Part shown: in pieces, positions 9,978 through 20,073 of the stretch
Layout: the number at the start of each line of letters is the position of its first letter
How positions within the stretch are numbered: position 1 is the stretch's first letter
Assembly (NCBI GenBank): GCA_000697335.1
Contig: JNEM01008585.1
Coordinates: 1 to 21,928, forward strand
Source of the DNA: Conidiobolus incongruus B7586
Taxonomy: Eukaryota > Entomophthoromycota > Entomophthoromycetes > Entomophthorales > Conidiobolaceae
Length of the DNA: 21,928 bases
Direction of reading: 5' to 3'
The notes under the pieces: model-generated
The model's database searches: none
Told to the model about the DNA's origin: nothing
The model's input: only the letters and a program-made list of their open reading frames with translations
Position numbers and translations under genes: made by a program

Positions 9978-11200
9978 TTACATTCGTTGAATTAATACTT
10001 AATCATAGCTTGTGAATTGTATTTTAATTATTTGAATTTTTTTTCAATATTCTATTAATTTTATCTTTTTTATTTTTTTTATGAAATATAAATGATATTA
10101 ATATTCCTCTTTTTATCTAATTTTTTTTACTTTATGTAACTATATAATCTAAGTTATAATCTTAGTTACATATATATCCTACCTATTATTTTATTGATTA
10201 TACTAAACTATTGAATAATTTTCCAAACCCTCAAATTTTTATTCTAAATGATAATTATGGATAATTTATTTTATATATTATAAACCAATATTTCAATTGA
10301 AATTTAACTAAAAATATTATATATAATTGATTATACACTATATTAAAGTCAATTTATTTTGATAAAACATATCTTTAAAAAATTGAAATATATGTTTATT
10401 TTTATAATGTTACAGAATATTTTAGATTAATTTGAATTTAATATGAATTGTTTATATATTATCTTTTAATATTCTCATATTCCTTTTTTATATCAATATT
10501 AAAAATTCATTTCAATTTATTTCCATAATCGAAATAAATTTATTAACCTAAGAATTGTGTATTGAATACTCTATAATGGTTATCTTAATAATGTATTGTT
10601 ATTGAAGATATTCAAATTGGCAGAGCTTTCTATTATAAAGTTCAAATAATATTATACTAATTTGAATCCTTATTCTTTATATTTAATCATAAAATATTTC
10701 TTAAATATTTTGATAATTCCATTTACACAATTTTTGAATAGTTATTCCAAAAGTTTTAACAATTTTGGTTTGTTTATACTGAGTATTGGAATATCCGTAA
10801 ATTTTTATCGTATTTTTATATAATAATAACTTCTACTAATGATAGAAACTATAATATATATATACATATATTTGGCAATAAGAAAATTTTTAATATACTA
10901 CTAACATAAAATAGCAATCTTATATTAATTTAATATCTAATAATGATCCAACATCAAATTTTATGGCTGAGAATTTATATTCAATTTAAAACTTGAGTTG
11001 GGAGTTGTTTAGGAATTTGAATCCAATGAAATTAATAACTAATCTTTGTAAATTACAATAAAAATAAAAATTTAACTATATGGCGAATCAAAACATTTGT
11101 GATTGCCAGTTCTTTGAATTTGGTTTACTATTCAGGTTATTAGTATATTTTGATGGCTCAGACGGGCTAAGTAATAGGCTTATATCTATGGTTTAAGATT
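9978..11200. other. AT-rich intergenic spacer
   Basis: No gene seen. From about 10960 to 11200 the sequence gains G and C (for example GGCTCAGACGGGC near 11154), which probably marks the upstream control region of the next gene rather than coding sequence. Confidence 0.55.
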
Positions 11201-11205
11201 GATAG

Positions 11206-11214
11206 TATATATAG
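11206..11214 (+). promoter_or_regulatory. TATA box of the first surface-protein gene
   Basis: TATATATAG located 78 bases before the ATG at 11284. Its position matches the TATA boxes of the other two surface-protein genes (about 70 and 85 bases). Confidence 0.5.
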
Positions 11215-11283
11215 CACGATACTTTGACAAATTGCTCACTTTTTATACTTCAATAACTTTAATTGTACATATTCACAGATAAA

Positions 11284-12048
11284 ATGAAATTATTGGTAGT
11301 AGCACTATATTTAATCCAAAGCAATTCAATTGCTTCTCAATATCAAGATATAATGAAATCATGTACAGATCTAGGTCGCTGTAACAACAATCAAGCTGAT
11401 ATCACCCAAGATTGTAATGACTGTCTCAAAGAATTGAGCGCTTTTAATCGTATGGCTAATGAAGCAAAGGGATTGAAGCCGGGTGATAAAGATTGGTTAC
11501 CTACCAGTGTAGCCATAAAACCACCATCCGTATCCACATCGTCTATTGCGGCAACAATTAGCCCGCAAGTTCTTGATAATGTTGCTACAACACAAGCCAT
11601 CACCCCTTCGGCTGCACTTATATTACCAGCTTCCTCTGCTCCATCCACTGCACCAACTTCTGCAGTTTCAGCATTTGCAACGCAATCTACTTCATCAGCT
11701 TCAGCGCGTTCTTCTGCATCTATATTTGCACCCGCAGCATCATCAACTTCAGCATCTGCCCCCTTACAGACCGGAGTAGCAATATCCAAAGTAAGTACGC
11801 CATCAGATAATGGTAAACCATCTGCAGTCAGTGGCCCCAAGATTGATAGTTCCACAGTCTCGCCTGGACTAGCACTTCCCACATCAGCATCAGCCTCCGA
11901 CGGGAATTCAACATCAACATCAACATCCACAGAGACGTCCACAGAGACATCCACATCAGCCTCTCACAGTAGCCAATCTGTCAAGTTTTCGAACGCCTGG
12001 ATCATTACATCGGTAATCCTATTTATTACATTAGGAATGAATATATGA
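11284..12048 (+). CDS. Secreted Ser/Thr-rich GPI-anchor-type surface protein 1
   Basis: Single exon, 254 residues, ending in TGA. The name of the family is unknown to me. Parts in order: signal peptide at about 1-19 (MKLLVVALYLIQSNSIAS); a small head with four cysteines at about 28-50, spaced C-x5-C-x10-C-x2-C, then 17 residues to KGLKPGDKDW; a long stalk rich in Ser, Thr, Ala and Pro, with short repeats such as STSTSTETSTETSTS; and a hydrophobic C-terminus (WIITSVILFITLGMNI) after a small-residue stretch, as in GPI-anchored fungal wall and membrane proteins. The head is shared with the gene at 19531-20073. I chose the ATG at 11284 because it begins the signal peptide; no upstream ATG is in frame nearby. 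The role may be wall structure, adhesion or surface interaction; that is inference from architecture. Confidence 0.8.
   Translation: MKLLVVALYLIQSNSIASQYQDIMKSCTDLGRCNNNQADITQDCNDCLKELSAFNRMANEAKGLKPGDKDWLPTSVAIKPPSVSTSSIAATISPQVLDNVATTQAITPSAALILPASSAPSTAPTSAVSAFATQSTSSASARSSASIFAPAASSTSASAPLQTGVAISKVSTPSDNGKPSAVSGPKIDSSTVSPGLALPTSASASDGNSTSTSTSTETSTETSTSASHSSQSVKFSNAWIITSVILFITLGMNI
11908..11965 (+). repeat. Coding microsatellite in the stalk of surface protein 1
   Basis: TCAACA repeated three times, then TCCACAGAGACG and TCCACAGAGACA, which encode the Ser/Thr/Glu repeats. Tracts like this change length easily by replication slippage, in whole-codon steps. Confidence 0.6.
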
Positions 12049-13462
12049 ATTAAAATTCTCAAGTCATTATAATAATATGTATTTATGCTATTAATATTTG
12101 ATACTGTTAATACTATCAATAAAATTATTATCAAATTATTTCAAAGCTAAATTCTCGCTTTAAATTGTTATAAAACTCAGTTTAAAATGCATAGATATAT
12201 TCATTATACATTCCCTAGACAAATTATCATTCATATATTTTTAGAATTTAAATATCAAATTCTAAATTTTTTAATATATTTGTATTGGAATTTATTAAAG
12301 ATTAATAATATGAATAAACACTTATTAAATAATTTTTATTAGTAAATGATATCTTTTCAAATTATTCTTAACTTAATTTTAATACTAACAAAAATTCAAA
12401 AAAAGAGAAATATTAGAAATTCTGATTCAATTTTGTTAAATTTTAGTTTAAAACAATGTAAATTACATTCTTTTGCAACTTGGAACAAAATTTATTACAA
12501 ATATTATTTTTTATACAGTTGAAAATAAATTTTAATATGATTACGTTATTAAGAGTCTTTGTGTGTTTATAAAGAAAATTAACTCAATAAAACAGTTATT
12601 ATGTTTGTACCATTTTTATTTATTTACTCCAAGTAGTATATATATGTCATGATTATTTATGTTTTTTATTTCAAAAATAATTTTCAATTTTGAAACAAAT
12701 GATTCAGATTTGATAATATTGAATTAAATTTCCAATATAAGGTTAAAATAACTAATAGAGTATCTATTGTAATTACATATTGTTATATTATACAAAATTG
12801 TAAAAATTATATTATAATATTATTATCAATCATTGGTGAAATTGACATAAAGACAATTTATTAGTGATTATTAAATCTTTATATATTGAGTTTATTAATT
12901 TGAAGATTAGATTAAATTTGGATTTTTAATCAATATTTTAAAAATATAAATTTTATTTTCTAAATAGTAAAAAATTTTAAATAGTTAAAACCTAACTTAG
13001 AATTTCATTAATAATTTATTTGTTTATTTGAGAATTTATTAATTCACACATCTTTATATTTCACATTTATCAGTACTTTCAACAAAGTTTCAAAACATTA
13101 TTATAAATATTTTAGGATATAAATACCTAAACATTTTGATATAATATATACTACAATCAATATATATCATACTACATTATATTATTAAGTAAAAATAATA
13201 AAATTTTAATATGGAATATGATGTATTAACATAATTTTTTCAATCAATTGAAAATATATCAAACATTCTTTAATAAGATCTGATAAATTGTATCAAGTAT
13301 TATATAATTTAATTAAGGTTATTATATAAAAATAATAAACAAACTGAAATAAATTATAATTGATTTCAACAGATTATTAATTAAAAATAACTATTGGTTT
13401 ATTCAAAAATCGTAAAATATAAATATTATAAATAATAAAATTATAATTCAGTTATGCATTGT
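12049..13462. other. AT-rich intergenic spacer between two surface-protein genes
   Basis: Nothing recognisable on either strand. The two genes point toward each other, so this stretch holds the 3' ends of both and should contain no promoter for them. Confidence 0.6.
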
Positions 13463-14029
13463 TTAGAAAAAGGAACCATTAACAACAGTTAAAATGCTAA
13501 CAATGGCTTTGGGAACAAATATCCTCCAACTTGAAGATCCAGGTGTGATCGAACTAAATCCTACAGATGTAGATCTTCTATTCGTCGTATGTGAGTTGTC
13601 AGCATTTGTATTTCCTGTTTCTGATGCGGTCTGTCCGCTATTAGTGATGGGAGAGGCTTGACTTTCACCTGCACTAGTTGGTGAAGGGTTTTCATCCTTA
13701 CTGATATTAGTTGATATGAAAGATAGAGGGTTGAAATTTCTATTGTTTGTAGGCGAGGGCGGGTGTGGATCACTACTGCTGATTGGATTTGGAGCAACTG
13801 AGTTAAAAGTCTTAAGACAGCAGTTGGGATCTCGAGATGGTAAATTCTTTTCTCTATTGTATTGCACATTCTTAATAGGGATGCTCAATTGACATGCATT
13901 ATAAGCTTCTGGAGTATCAAATCTAATACAGAAATACAGATGTTTTCTCTCTTTTGGAATTTTGAGAGCTTAGCGATTGGCCAAGTTTGCAAATAGTAGG
14001 ATCAAAAGATATTAATTAGCTAATTTCAT
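13463..14029 (-). pseudogene. Secreted Ser/Pro-rich GPI-anchor-type surface protein 3, interrupted
   Basis: From the ATG at 14029 one frame of 188 codons runs to TAA at 13463-13465. It has the layout of its neighbours: a signal peptide-like start (YLLILLFANLA at 7-17), a cysteine-containing head (Cys34, a second Cys 12 residues on, then a CC pair), a Ser/Pro/Asn/Thr-rich stalk, and a hydrophobic tail (IFVPKAIVSILTVVNGSFF) after SSS, as for GPI attachment. Codons 6 (14014-14012) and 20 (13972-13970) are TAA inside or beside the signal peptide. Both could have been CAA (Gln), and no GT-AG intron removes them. The rest is open and the TATA box is in place, so it is either a young pseudogene or a gene in which TAA is tolerated. 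Its cysteine spacing differs from the other two, so common descent is uncertain. Confidence 0.6.
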
Positions 14030-14093
14030 GATATTGATTTATACAAGTGCCATTTTGAAAAAAAGTTAATGAGCTTTGAATTGAAAATAGGTG

Positions 14094-14099
14094 TTTATA
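14094..14099 (-). promoter_or_regulatory. TATA box of surface-protein gene 3
   Basis: TATAAA on the minus strand, 70 bases before the ATG at 14029. An ATG nearer the TATA box is in frame with the main start but meets a TAA four codons later. Confidence 0.45.
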
Positions 14100-16259
14100 G
14101 ATGTTGTTTTGATTATCATATTAAACGGAGTTTAAGTGTTTCATGCAAATTTATTGTTTAGTCAATCTGATAATTAATTTATCAGGTTCAATATATGAAA
14201 TAATTAAAATTTTTATTTTATATTATAACTGACGGTATTTTTTTATAAATGATTAATTCTATATATCCACAAAATATATAATACTTCCATTAACACATCT
14301 TTAGAATAACATCCTATAATTCTAACTTGGATATTATATATCATAATTATTTATCAACAATTAGAATTAGCATGAAATTAAATAAAAACCCATATTTCGA
14401 ACCTTGAATAAATTAAATGAATTCTTAATCCTTGTACCTTTAATATCAATACATGCCATTTTATTATTTATAAATTGAATAAAATATTTAATACAAGTTT
14501 TAAGTATTTTCAAGTGAATAATTGTCAATAACAAGCTCCAAATTTATTTTTCTTGCTTATACAAATGTTGATAAATTATTTTACTGTTTAATTCAATGCT
14601 CATACATGATGTGCTTTTTAAGAAAATAATATATGAAATCAATTTTCTATACTTTAGACATTGTCATTACCATTGATAATGATATAAGTATATTATATTT
14701 CATTATCAAGAGTTTATCTGTTGCTATCACACTATTTCTCTCAAAGAAATTTTCAAACTAGCTAAAGTTATAGCAAAATATCAATCAAATTGAATGTTAA
14801 ACAAAGAATGTATACTGTTAATAATTATGATATTGACAAAATTGGCAGTTATTACAAATTATATTATTGTAATAAATTCGTTATTATTTGAGGTATAAGC
14901 AGTTCAATTTATGGTATATCAAATAAAATAATATATAATAAAAGTTACTATGATTGAATATATATTTCATTTATTCATTTAAAATTGAAATAATAAATGG
15001 ATAAAAAATAAAATCAAAAAATTCAACCTATATATAATGTTAGATCTATAATATATATTTAATCGTCAGTTCTTTAATGTTAAAAGGTAATTACATTATT
15101 TGCTGTTATAACCACAGTTGTCAAAATAATTTTATTTGTCAAAGCACTATTCTAATGCAATTCGAAAAAATAGCTAATTATAATAAAAATCATATAAACT
15201 ATATCAGAATCACACAAGATTAAGTGATATATCCATTTAGAGATACAGTTTTTGAAAGTTATGTTGATTTAATTGTTGCAATATTAAAATTTTTGCAAAT
15301 ATAACTAATTTCATTTCATTATAGCTTTAGCTTATTTTCAAGTAATTTCATATGAATATAAGCATATTGTGATTCTACTGATTTCTAATAGAAGATTAAT
15401 AATAGGGAAAGGAGCAAATTGCTTGTGGTTTGTTTGGTAGATTGAGTTAAAATGTTTAATTAGGGCTTTTCAAGAGTTTAATGAGCTTTACAATAAACAG
15501 GAGATAATGATGAAAATGTACACTGATAATGATTTTTTATGGGCTATTTGTTGACTATAGGTAGTTTAAAGAATTATATTTGATCTTTAGAAAAATAAGA
15601 TCTTGAAGTGGTGTAATAAGTATTCTGAGGGCATATCTGTATAAAATAATAGATTAAGAGATAAAGTTGGTTATACAAGTTACTTTCAATTAACCACTAT
15701 ATTAGCTTTAAAATATAAAATCTATAAATTTAATATATATAAATTACCCAAATAACCTATTTAAAAATATAATTTATTATATTGAAAAAAGTTTGGTCCT
15801 TATATATAATTAATAAATTATAATATTAATATATAAAAAATAATTTAATTATATTCTAAAATTTAAACTAATATATTTTTTATCTTTTTTTATTAAATAT
15901 ATTAAATTATATTATTTTTATCTTAGTATAAAAATCAATAATTTTTTTCCAATATATAATAATGATATCAATTCTTTTAATGATTTTTTTTCTAATTATA
16001 TTTATAATTTAATGGAGTTAATATAAAACCAATTTTGAATGATAATTAAAATTCCTAAAATTAATATAAATTAAGTATGGAATTTAATTTTATTTTTTAA
16101 ATATATAATTTTTTACAATAGTATCACTAAAGTTTAATAATAATCTTTTAAGAAATATTGTTTTATTTTAATCAAGTATATAAACTATTTAAGTCATATA
16201 AAATTATTAACCAAATATATAATAAAAATATTATTACTCTTAAATATTATTAAAAATAA
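14100..16259. other. AT-rich spacer with a GC-richer patch
   Basis: No gene supported. The patch 15380-15700 has more G and C and is the only part that might once have been coding; frames there are broken and I could not assign a family. From about 15710 onward composition becomes extremely A+T-rich with few CA or TG, like the transposon relics. Confidence 0.5.
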
Positions 16260-17145
16260 TTTATGTATTTTCAAATAATGATTATTATACTAAACATAAA
16301 CCATATATAAATAGAAAAAAATATTGAATAAAGAGATATTAGATATTATGGAAACTTATTCTAATTATAATTTAAAGGAATTTTCAAAAATATTAAATAT
16401 AAATCTTAGTTAATTATTAAATTAATTAAAAAAAACTAATAAAGTTTAAAAAATATTAAAATAAGTGCCTTATGAATTAATAATCTTTAATAAGTTAAAT
16501 AAATTAGGATATATTTTTCATTCATAAAATATATAAAAAGACTTAAATTTCTCAAAGTATTTTATTATTATTGATAAAATATAGATAATATTTGATAATA
16601 TAGTTTATAAAAACTATTAAATAATTAAAAAATAAAAGTTAAAAGTCAAGCAAAAATAAATATATATGAAAAAAATATTAACTATATAATAAAATTTGAA
16701 AGATATAATATATTATAAATTTAAAAAGGAAAATCAATAGTTAAATAAATAATATTATTTTAAAAAAAATCCAAAAGTTATATAAAATATTAAAAAAATA
16801 AAGACCAGAGTATTTTTTAAATAAAGACTTAAATAATATATAAATATTTAAATTAATATATTATTATCATAATAATATAAAAATATATATAATAATTAAA
16901 ACCTTATATGTTTTAAATTGTAATTGATTTAAATTATTAATATATTTAATATATGATCTTAATCTTATACATACTGATTTTTATTTTTTTAAATATTTTA
17001 AAATTTAAATAAAAAAAAGTTAAATTATTAAAATTTATTAAAACAATAAAAAATGATTTTTATAAAAAAGGGATATATAGCTAAATTAAAAGATAGGAAC
17101 TTATTTAAAAGTATAATGGTTATTATATATTTAAAGATTAAAAAA
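16260..17145 (+). mobile_element. Decayed mariner DNA transposon
   Basis: A mariner-type transposase can be followed along the plus strand despite many stops and at least one frameshift. Family landmarks in order: the KVxKILKxVPYEL word near 16450 (mariner 'lgKWVPHEL'); IDK-I-stop-IIFDN at 16570-16600 (mariner 'GDEKWIxYDN', first catalytic Asp at 16573 kept, the Glu after it changed to Lys); NLKDIIYYKF and ENQ-LN near 16705-16745 (mariner 'WKGIVHYELL..NQTIN'); TDFYFFKYF near 16973 (mariner 'PSDYHLF', third catalytic Asp at 16976 kept); and a C-terminal NGDYF-like end near 17130. The second Asp (HHDNARPH motif) is lost. Several stops lie exactly where mariner has Trp. Terminal repeats were not found, so the outer limits are approximate. 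Confidence 0.7.
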
Positions 17146-17760
17146 TTTATATATTTTAATAAAAAAAATAATAAAAATAAAATTAAAACCTTTTGTTAAT
17201 ATTATTATTTTTTTAACTAAATTCTACCAATATAAATAAAAAATTACCTGATTATCTATTAATAATAATATATTATTTTGGTTATTAAAGTTATATTATT
17301 ATTTATCTTATATCTATATCACTAATTTATAAATGGTTTACTTAGTTTAGTAAAGTTTACACTATAAGTTTTCTATAAAGTTTTAGATAGATATAATATC
17401 AGCTAACCTTTTCTTAAATATTTTTGCTAAGGTATATTAGTGAGCATTAACAACTTATCAATAATCTCACCATTTAATTATCTAACTATCTTAAATTATT
17501 AGAGTAGTTAAGTTAAAAAAAAATTTTTAAAAAATTTAAACTACTTATATAATATAAAAAAATAATATTTACTAACCTTTAATAACTTTAATTATATTTT
17601 AAAAGTTAAAATATAATTTGATAAAGCTTTTAGATTAAAAGATCTTACATTATAATACTATCTATAATTAGTTGATATATTATCATAATATTTGTGAAAA
17701 GTAATTATGTTAACTCACTATAATTAGCCGTTTTAGTTCTCTATTTCTTTATTTGGATGT
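17146..17760. other. Extremely AT-rich relic DNA
   Basis: Same composition as the mariner relic: few CA or TG dinucleotides and many TA. Between about 17360 and 17480 there is a faint likeness to an LTR-retroelement (Ty3/gypsy) integrase core. It is too degraded to call and would be an old, heavily broken fossil. Otherwise nothing recognisable. Confidence 0.35.
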
Positions 17761-18090
17761 TAACAAAATTAGGAAAATAATCAATAATTAAAAATTTAAA
17801 ATTTTTTAAGTTTTCAAATTTAGATTAAAATATAAATTTTATTTAAATTATGCAAAATTATAAGATTAAATAGTTTATTAAATATGACAATCAATAACTG
17901 ACATTTTAATTATTGATTGAGTCAAAATTTAAATAATATTGTTTAAAGTATGTGATTACGGTTAATTCTGAAATAATATATTTTATAGATTTCCATTTTT
18001 ATGAATTTATAATATTTGATTAAATTCATTCATTAATCTCTGATTAAAAGGAGTCTGGTGATAAAATCAATTATTGTAATACTTTTCTGA

Positions 18091-18115
18091 AAGTATAATA
18101 ATCGATATTATACTT
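18091..18115. repeat. Inverted repeat able to form a hairpin
   Basis: AAGTATAAT at 18091-18099 and ATTATACTT at 18107-18115 are exact complements around a 7-base centre containing ATCGAT. It lies in spacer between the mariner relic and the hAT-like end. No function is evident. Confidence 0.4.
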
Positions 18116-18337
18116 CAAATTATATATACTAATAATTTTCCATATTTAAACACCAAAACAAACCAACAAATAGAATAATTTGACTAAAACTTTGAAAATT
18201 TACTTGGTATATGATGTACCAAACACAATATATCTTCTGTGACTCTCATTAGTAATAATTTTATTAATTCAAGTGCCTCCTTGTAATATACTTTATATAT
18301 GAAATTATCAAGTTATTAATATATAATTGAAACTAGC

Positions 18338-18402
18338 GGCCCCCTTGAAATATTTTTTGCTACACTCAAAGGGGCCAAAGTCTGAAATTTGAGAAACACC
18401 TA
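18338..18402 (-). mobile_element. hAT-like transposon end with a GC-rich subterminal hairpin
   Basis: Read on the minus strand from 18402 the sequence starts TAGGTGTTTCTCAAATTTCA. This resembles hAT terminal repeats of the 'CAGTGGTTCTCAAACT' kind, with the first C changed to T. It is followed by GGCCCCTTTGA (18376-18366), a 17-base loop, and TCAAGGGGGCC (18348-18338): 11-base arms with one mismatch, standing out in AT-rich DNA. hAT ends of this kind often carry such 'ggccc' inverted repeats. I did not find the opposite end or a target duplication within the window, so this may be a lone end or an internally deleted copy. Confidence 0.35.
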
Positions 18403-19380
18403 TTTATATAATAATATTAATATTATTTACTCTTATATTTTGTAAAAAAATAATGTAATACAATAGTCAAAGATAATATTATTTTATATTAAAAATATAT
18501 TAAAATTATATTAAAATTAATAAAATATTCAAGGACTTTTACCATGAATAATAACCTTAAGTATTTGTTATTATTTCATTTTTGAATTGGAAATTTGTAA
18601 AATTTTAATGAATTTTGAGTGTGATATATACAAATGTAGATTTCCTTTTACGTGAATAAGAAAAATTACTTGTTATTAGCATAAATAGTCATTCTTTAGA
18701 ATGATCAGAATTCTTAGTTATTGGTATCATTACATAATGTTTTCAATAAATCTGAGTCCAATCCACAACTATATTACAATTAAATATGAAATCATTTATA
18801 GTTATCAAAGGTGTACTTAACATAATAGATTCAACTTATTTCAGTTCTTCACTTTAAACATGATATAAAAAAGGATAATACTTAGACCCCCAAGCTATTG
18901 TGATAAATGCTGTTTCATTGTACTTATCTGTTTTTAATTGTTTATTGGGTTTATAATTAACCTTAGTTAAATGACCTCTATCAATTGGTTCTAAGATGTT
19001 AAATTTAAAAATTTGAGTCAATATTAATAGTGGAAAATTAAATTTTCATAGCATCTCAATATTTTATAATTGAAGATAAATAATATTAACACAAATAAAA
19101 CTTTAATATTTTTGAAAAATATCATTTTAGCATAAATGGGTATGCCTTGAAACAACTTGAAAAAATCTGAGCATATTTGATGATATCATTATTATGTTTA
19201 AGATACTAAAAGGCCCAATATTTGTTCAATATTCAATACCAATCGAGTTAATGTTAAATTGAATGTAATAAATCCGAAACATAAATAATGGCATGAGTGT
19301 AAAATTATAACTCACATGAGTTCAATTCAATTCTAACTCCAGTCTTTAATCCAAGTTCCTTATCTCACGTATCTGACCAC
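18403..19380. other. Spacer and upstream control region of surface-protein gene 2
   Basis: No gene seen. The last 300 bases have normal CA and TG content. They include the near-palindrome AACTCA-CA-TGAGTT at 19309-19322, whose 6-base arms are exact complements. Confidence 0.45.
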
Positions 19381-19385
19381 CCAAT
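19381..19385 (+). promoter_or_regulatory. CCAAT box upstream of surface-protein gene 2
   Basis: CCAATCAGCA, 150 bases before the ATG and about 60 bases before the TATA box. The core matches the HAP/CBF binding site. A five-base word can occur by chance, but the position is right. Confidence 0.35.
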
Positions 19386-19445
19386 CAGCATGGTTACTTG
19401 AATAATTTTAAATTATGTCATAGTTACAGTCAAGCAAATTTTTAG

Positions 19446-19453
19446 TATATAAG
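19446..19453 (+). promoter_or_regulatory. TATA box of surface-protein gene 2
   Basis: TATATAAG, starting 85 bases before the ATG at 19531 and followed by a GC-richer GGGCTG stretch. Confidence 0.5.
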
Positions 19454-19530
19454 GGCTGTATAGAAAAGAGATATTTTCAACATATTTATTTTTGTTTTTA
19501 TATATTTATATCATTTCTAATATTTTTAAT

Positions 19531-20073
19531 ATGCAATTAATCAACCTCGCTACTGTCTTCATTTCTCTTTCTCTCATCAGTGCTCAAGAACATTATCCTA
19601 ATGTTCAAGCCGCCTGCCAAAGTATGGGATTCTGCTTAGGCCAAAATGCTGAACAATGTTACTATTGTCAATTGGATCTTGCCACTAAAAATGAAATTTA
19701 TAACAATGCTAATGGTTTTAAACCTGGTCAAGATGGATATATCCAACCTCAATTCCCTTCTGGTGTTGCTCCTACTCCAGTCCCAACTCCTGTACCCGAA
19801 CCATCTCCTTCTCAAAGCGGCTCTCCTGTAACTTCTAATAGTGATCAACCTCAGCGCACTTCTGCTGACAATACTCCCACCGCATCACCATCTCAATCCT
19901 CTGATAATGGACAACAATCATCAACTGCTTCTGAATCTCGCTCCGGATCTCCTACAAGTGCCACATCCTCTAGAAGCAATGAAACTTCAACTACACAAAG
20001 TGGAAATGCAAATATGATTGCTGGTTCTGCCTTTTTGGGAGTTTTGGGATTAGTCGCCTCCTTTCTCTACTAA
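19531..20073 (+). CDS. Secreted Ser/Thr/Pro-rich GPI-anchor-type surface protein 2
   Basis: Single exon, 180 residues, ending in TAA. Signal peptide at 1-19 (MQLINLATVFISLSLISAQ). The head has four cysteines at about 28-47, C-x5-C-x7-C-x2-C, then exactly 17 residues to KPG (NGFKPGQDGY). This matches the gene at 11284-12048 (NEAKGLKPGDKDW), so the two are paralogs. A Pro-rich hinge (PTPVPTPVPEPSPS) follows, then a Ser/Thr/Gln stalk, and a C-terminus SGNAN plus the hydrophobic MIAGSAFLGVLGLVASFLY that ends directly at the stop, a textbook GPI signal. This shows that TAA acts as a stop in this genome. The ATG at 19531 is chosen because it opens the signal peptide; the open frame upstream has no ATG start. 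The role at the cell surface is inferred; the stalk would be heavily O-glycosylated. Confidence 0.82.
   Translation: MQLINLATVFISLSLISAQEHYPNVQAACQSMGFCLGQNAEQCYYCQLDLATKNEIYNNANGFKPGQDGYIQPQFPSGVAPTPVPTPVPEPSPSQSGSPVTSNSDQPQRTSADNTPTASPSQSSDNGQQSSTASESRSGSPTSATSSRSNETSTTQSGNANMIAGSAFLGVLGLVASFLY

Noticed and set aside
11546-11779. 77-codon open frame, plus strand
   Set aside because: Shifted-frame shadow inside surface protein 1, made of Leu/Gln/His runs from the same repeats.
11391-11954. 187-codon open frame on the minus strand
   Set aside because: It is the antisense shadow of the Ser/Thr-rich stalk of surface protein 1; repetitive TCA/ACA codons keep the opposite strand open. It has no family likeness.
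19636-19848. Open frames of 70 (minus) and 61 (plus) codons
   Set aside because: Shadows of surface protein 2.
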